Source: Streptomyces diastatochromogenes
GTDB lineage: Bacteria; Actinomycetota; Actinomycetes; Streptomycetales; Streptomycetaceae
Length of the DNA: 64,000 bases
Direction of reading: 5' to 3'
NCBI GenBank assembly: GCA_026913215.1
Contig: JAPTYK010000001.1
Span: 2,480,001-2,544,000, forward strand
A model generated the notes under the pieces. The model did not search any database. It was given only the letters and a program-made list of their open reading frames with translations, and was not told the DNA's origin. The position numbers and the translations under genes are program-made. Of this stretch, positions 60,563-64,000 are shown one piece after another (position 1 is the stretch's first letter; each line of letters opens with the position of its first letter).

Positions 60563-61685
60563 TCAGCTGCCCAGGCGGGCGTACCGGGCGCGCAGGTCGG
60601 CCGCGCCCTGCTCCGTCAGCGCGCCGTGCAGGCGCATGCGGGCGACGCCGCCGTCGGGGAAGGCGTCGAGGCGGACGTGGGTGACGACGGCCTGCGCGGG
60701 AGCTTGAAGCGGTGCAGGGTGTCGGGCTGGAGGCGGGTGCGCGGGATGATCTCGAACCACTCGCCGTTCTCCCGTTGCGGCCCTGGAGCGCGATCCAGCC
60801 GGCGCTGTTGCCCTTGAGGTAGGCGGTGTCGATCTCGACGGCGCGGACGGCGCCCTGGGCGACGAGCTTGAAGCGGACCCAGTCGTTGGTGTCGCGGACC
60901 CGGCGGCGGCGGTTCTCCCAGCCGTCGTCCATCTTGCGGGAGGTGCCGGGCAGGATGATCTGGGTCGGCGAGGAGTAGAACTTGTCCGAGGCGTCCTCGT
61001 ACGAGCCGCCGTTGAGGACGGCGATCAGGTCGAGGGTGCCGAGGAGCTCCAGCCACTCGGGGTCGGGCACGACCTCGCCGTGGACGCGGAGCCGGGCGAC
61101 GCCCCCGTCGGGGTGCTGGCAGAGGCGTACGTGGGTGAAGCGGCGCTCGGCGGTGATCTCGAAGCCGTTGGCGGCGTGGCCGCGGACGGGGGTCGGCGGG
61201 ACGAGCTCCTCCCACTTGGCGTCGAGCAGCTCGGCGGGGCTGGGCGAGCCCTCGACGGCGGTGGCCTGGATGCTGACCTTCTGCGGGTAGTTGCCGCGGA
61301 AGTGGGCGGTGTCGACGATGATCCCGCGGATCACGCCGGGGGCGCCGAGGCGGACGATCGCCCAGTCGTGGTCCTCGGGGGCGGGGAAGACGTTCTCGGC
61401 GTCGGCGCCACGGCGGCGGCGGGTCTCCCAGCCGTCCATGATCTTGCCCTTGTGGCCGAAGTGCTCCGGGTCGAAGACGGCGCGCTCGCGGACGAGGAGG
61501 TTCTCCCGCTCGGCGAAGAACTCGTCGTTGGCCGCGACGACCCCGGCGCCGAGACGGCGGTCGGCGAGGTCGACCAGCTCGGTGAAGGGGAAGTCACCGG
61601 TGCGGTAGTCGGCGTACGGGTCGCCTCCGGAGTAGGGGGCGGCGTCGTTGGCGTGCGGGTCCTGGTTCGCTTCGAGGCTGCTCAT
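60563..61685 (-). CDS. alc: Allantoicase
   Basis: Hydrolyses allantoate to ureidoglycolate and urea in purine catabolism. It starts MSSLEANQDPHANDAAPYSG at ATG 61685. The two tandem allantoicase repeats are visible: WETRRRRGADAENVFPAPEDHDWAIVRLGAPGVIRGIIVDTAHFRGN and later WENRRRRVRDTNDWVRFKLVAQGAVRAVEIDTAYLKGN. Three indels shift the frame, at about 60775, 60700 and 60690. It follows a LysR gene on the same strand with a palindromic element in the 60-bp gap. Confidence 0.92.
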
Positions 61686-61718
61686 GGCTTCGACTCTGCC
61701 GCGCGGCCTGCTCCCCGG

Positions 61719-61759
61719 TCCATCGAATGTTTTCGATGGACATGTTCAGTTCTGCTGAA
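61719..61759. promoter_or_regulatory. Bipartite palindromic operator upstream of alc
   Basis: TCCATCGAA (61719-61727) is followed by its own inverted copy TTCGATGGA (61732-61740). After 17 bp from the first arm lies TTCAG-N4-GCTGAA (61745-61759), a T-N11-A LysR-type motif. The same element with identical spacings occurs at 63716-63756, and both are 33 bp before a start codon. Part lies over the lysR stop codon. Confidence 0.65.
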
Positions 61760-62671
61760 CGGTTTCCCGGGCCGCCGCCGCCTGCCGGAGCGCGGCGAGC
61801 ATCCAGGCCACCGCCGGGCCCTCCTCCGCCCGCTCCGCACCGCCGCGACGACGTGGCGGCGCGGCTGGTCGGCGGAGAGGACCCGCATGACGACCCGGTC
61901 CCGCCGCCCCGGCGGTCGGCGGAGGCCATCCGGGGACGAGCGCGATCCCCATCCCGGCCTCGACCATGGCGAGGATCGCGGTCCAGCCGGAGGCGCTGTG
62001 GGCCTGCTCGGGCACGAAACCGGCGGCCTCGCAGGCGGCGGTGGTGATCTCGGACCAGGGCCCCGAGCCGCCGAAGATCCAGGGTTCGGCGGCGAGGTCG
62101 GCGAGCCGCAGGCCGGGGGCGTCGGCGAGCGGGTGGCCGGCGGGCAGGGCGACGTCGAGGGGTCGGCGAGCAGCGGGACCCGGCTGTACTTGGGGTCGCG
62201 CGCGGAGGGCGCGTGCGCGGCGAGCGAGAGCGCGAGGTCGACCTCGCCGGCGATGAGTAGCTCGTACGCCTCCGCCGCCTCGGCCTCCCGGATGCGGACG
62301 TCGAGCCCGGGGTGGGCGGTCCGCAGCTGCCGTACGGCGGGCACGAGGAGCGCGGGCACGGAGGTGGAGAAGGCCGCGACCCGCACCTGCCCGGCCTCGC
62401 CCCGCAGATAGCCGTCGAGTTCGGCGTCGGCGCGCTCCAGCTGGGCGAAGACCACCTCGGCGTGGCGCAGCACCAGATGGGCGGCGTCGGTGAGGCGGAC
62501 GCGGCGGCCCTGGGCCTCCAGGAGCCGCACGCCGAGCTGTTTGGCGAGGTTGGTGAGCTGCTGCGAGACGGCCGAGGGGGTCATGAGCAGCGCCTCCGCG
62601 GTCGCGGTGACGGTGCCGCGGTCGCGGAGGGTGCGGAGGATCTGGAGCTTCTTGATGTCCCACTCGGTCAT
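61746..62671 (-). CDS. LysR-family transcriptional regulator
   Basis: Starts MTEWDIKKLQILRTLRDRGT at ATG 62671. The N-terminal winged helix-turn-helix (VTATAEALLMTPSAVSQQLT, then LGVRLLEAQGRRVRLTDAA) is intact. The effector-binding domain follows (VRVAAFSTSVPALLVPAVRQ, EVDLALSLAAHAP, LDVALPAGHPLADAPGLRLADL, AGMGIALVPGWP). One to three indels occur near 62160, 61930 and 61850. It lies between alc and an EamA gene and is probably the activator of both (see 61719 and 63716). Confidence 0.9.
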
Positions 62672-62695
62672 GGGGCGCAACCTATCGGGCCCCGT

Positions 62696-63682
62696 CTACC
62701 GCGCGGAGCTCATGGCGACCCCGCCGAGGATGAGGACCATGCTCGCCCCGCCGAGGAGGCCGAGCCGCTCGCCGAGGAGGGCGTACGAGAGGAGGGCGAC
62801 GCAGACGGGCTGGAGGTAGTAGACGATCCCGGCGCGGGCGGCGCCGATCAGGGTGACGGCCTTGTTCCAGGCGAAGAAGGCGACGGCGGAGGAGAGGACG
62901 CCGACGTAGACGAGGGGCCGACGGTGCCGGTGGTGGGCTCGAAGCCGCCCTGGACGGCGAGGCTGATCCCGTAGGCCGGGAGGAGCATGAGGGCGCCGAG
63001 GGCGAAGGTGGTGAAGAGGAAGGCGAGGCCGCCGAGTTCGGCGGGGCGGCGTTTGAGCAGGGCGCTGTAGGAGGCGAAGCAGACGGCGGCGGCCATGACC
63101 CAGAGGTCGCCGGTGGCGAAGTCCGGGGCGAGCGAGCCCTTGCTGACGAGGAGCAGGACGCCGGCGCAGGCGATGAACATGCCGGTGGTGCGGCGCGGGC
63201 CGAGGCGGTTGCCGCCGAGGCGGGCGAAGAGGGCCATGAGGACCGGGGAGGCGGCCATGATCATGCCCATGTTGCCGGCGGAGGTGGCGGTTCCGGCCTG
63301 GTTGACCAGGGTGTTGTAGACGGTGATGCCGAGCAGCGAGGCGAGGGTGAGGAAGCCGAGGTGGCGGCGGATCAGCTGCCGCTGCCGCCAGGTCTCGCGG
63401 GCGGCGAGCGGGGCGACGGCGACGAGGGCGACGATCCAGCGCCAGAAGGCGGCCTGGACCGGGGGGACGGTGTCGTGGAGGGCGCGGGCGACGACGAAGC
63501 TGCCGGACCAGACGACGGTGGCGAGGAGCGCGAGGAGCACGCCGAGGCCGGCGCCCTTGGCGGGCGCCGGCCTCTCGGTGGCTGCGGTGGTGCTGTCGGC
63601 GGTTCTTCCGGTGGTTCCGTCGGTGGTTCCGTCGGTGGTTCTTTCGGTGCCGGCGGTCGGCTGGGGCGGCGTCGAGGCTCAT
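62696..63682 (-). CDS. EamA/DMT-family transporter
   Basis: About ten membrane segments of the drug/metabolite-transporter type: LLALLATVVWSGSFVVARAL, FWRWIVALVAVAPLA, SAGNMGMIMAASPVLMALFARL, TGDLWVMAAAVCFASYSALL, ALGALMLLPAYGISL, SAVAFFAWNKAVTLIG and SYALLGERLGLLGGASMVLILGGVAMS. ATG 63682 begins MSLDAAPA; the next ~45 residues (TTDGTTDGTT repeats) are a hydrophilic leader. Frame breaks near 63660 and 62925. The gene shares the operator layout of alc and may export or import a purine-related compound, which is inference. It is followed 24 bp later by lysR. Confidence 0.85.
   Translation of the reverse strand: MSLDAAPADRRHRKNHRRNHRRNHRKNRRQHHRSHREAGARQGRRPRRAPRAPRHRRLVRQLRRRPRPPRHRPPGPGRLLALDRRPRRRRPARRPRDLAAAAADPPPPRLPHPRLAARHHRLQHPGQPGRNRHLRRQHGHDHGRLPGPHGPLRPPRRQPPRPAPHHRHVHRLRRRPAPRQQGLARPGLRHRRPLGHGRRRLLRLLQRPAQTPPRRTRRPRLPLHHLRPRRPHAPPGLRDQPRRPGRLRAHHRHRRPLVYVGVLSSAVAFFAWNKAVTLIGAARAGIVYYLQPVCVALLSYALLGERLGLLGGASMVLILGGVAMSSAR
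63601..63648 (-). repeat. Four 12-bp tandem repeats in the EamA N-terminal leader
   Basis: Four consecutive 12-bp units, GGTTCTTCCGGT, two of GGTTCCGTCGGT, and GGTTCTTTCGGT, encode Thr-Thr-Asp-Gly-type repeats in the hydrophilic leader of the transporter. Confidence 0.8.
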
Positions 63683-63715
63683 GTGCCTTACCGTCGCACC
63701 TCCGAAACCTCCAGG

Positions 63716-63756
63716 TCCATCGAAACTTCCTGACCGTTCTTTTCAGCGGAGCTGAA
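63716..63756. promoter_or_regulatory. Bipartite palindromic operator upstream of the EamA gene
   Basis: TCCATCGAA (63716-63724), 17-bp gap, then the perfect palindrome TTCAGC-GGA-GCTGAA (63742-63756). The spacing and distance to the start codon equal those at 61719. The second block overlaps the inferred stop of the upstream EamA gene. Confidence 0.65.
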
Positions 63757-64000
63757 CGATCCGGCGGCCGCCTCGGGGCCTTGGCCTTACGGGGGCTCAG
63801 CTGGCCCGCCAGGGTGGCACCGAAGGCGATCACCATGCCGAGCAGCTGCACCGCGCCGAGGGCCTGGCCGAGCGCCACCCAGCCGATGACGGCCGCGGTG
63901 ATCGGGGAGAGCGGGCCGAGGAGGGTGGCCGAGGAGGCGCTCAGCCGCTCGATGCCGCGGAACCAGAGGAAGTAGGAGATCGCGGTGTTGCCGAAGGCGA
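63743..64000 (-). CDS. EamA/DMT-family transporter (C-terminal part, runs off the window)
   Basis: Visible residues AISYFLWFRGIERLSASSAT, LLGPLSPITAAVIGWVALGQALGAVQLLGMVIAFGATLAGQL form the last two to three membrane segments of an EamA transporter, followed by a basic tail. The upstream part is outside the window. The stop is inferred as the TGA at 63743, reached after one indel in the tail (GGRRIVQLR then stop); without it the frame reads through into the next gene. It precedes a second EamA gene and lysR in the same direction. Confidence 0.72.

Overview
The window is about 72% G+C, uses codons with G or C in third position, and has many GTG starts. It carries a gene order typical of the conserved core of a Streptomyces-type chromosome: obg-rpmA-rplU-rne, then rodA-mrdA-mreD-mreC-mreB-ndk-folC-valS, then clpX-clpP2-clpP1-tig, then sodF, pepN and asd. 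No prophage, transposase, CRISPR array or biosynthetic cluster was seen.

Region by region. (1) 1-11000, all minus strand: Obg GTPase (partial), ribosomal proteins L27 and L21, an RNase E/G with long low-complexity arms, the TIGR03936/TIGR03960 radical-SAM pair separated by a tryptophan-rich repeat protein, and a CYTH-CHAD protein. (2) 11000-20900: the cell-elongation cluster (RodA, PBP2, MreD, MreC, MreB), then ndk, a DUF4233 protein and folC, followed by an additional MreB/Mbl-like gene on the plus strand. (3) 20900-31000: a two-component kinase without a visible partner, valS, a Pro/Gly-rich anchored protein, a small secreted four-cysteine protein, clpX, clpP2, clpP1 with a ClgR-like site, and trigger factor. 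(4) 31000-43000: tRNA-Pro and tRNA-Gly, a small membrane protein, an acyltransferase, a SpoIIE-type phosphatase, an Eis-like acetyltransferase, a Nei glycosylase, rpiB, three related amino-acid permeases with bioY between the first two, and an iron superoxide dismutase with a Nur-like box. (5) 43000-60500: a DsbA-like protein with a one-cysteine active site, two aminopeptidase N paralogues, an AbiEi/DUF559-like protein, a penicillin-binding carboxypeptidase, Nudix, HPP, PNPOx and VOC proteins, a CGNR regulator, a large secreted subtilase, asd and a TerD fusion. (6) 60500-64000: allantoicase, a LysR regulator and two EamA transporters.

Functionally the window is mostly housekeeping: ribosome assembly and RNA decay, side-wall synthesis, protein quality control (Tig, ClpXP, aminopeptidases), lysine/threonine precursor supply, and oxidative stress defence. 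The most interesting unexplained signals are three. The first is a bipartite palindromic element repeated with identical spacing before both the allantoicase and an EamA transporter gene, flanking a LysR gene. The second is the Trp-rich repeat protein embedded in the radical-SAM/RNase E cluster. The third is the repeated GGGGTTAG operator between the CGNR regulator and the VOC gene.

Quality caveat: more than twenty genes, including essential ones (obg, clpX, asd, rne), are interrupted by single-base frameshifts. Wherever the reading can be restored it takes an added C or G in a short homopolymer or GC-rich run (one added T in obg). This looks like uncorrected sequencing error, so these genes are listed as CDS spanning the shifts, not as pseudogenes. 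Coordinates of such CDS run from the inferred start to the inferred stop.
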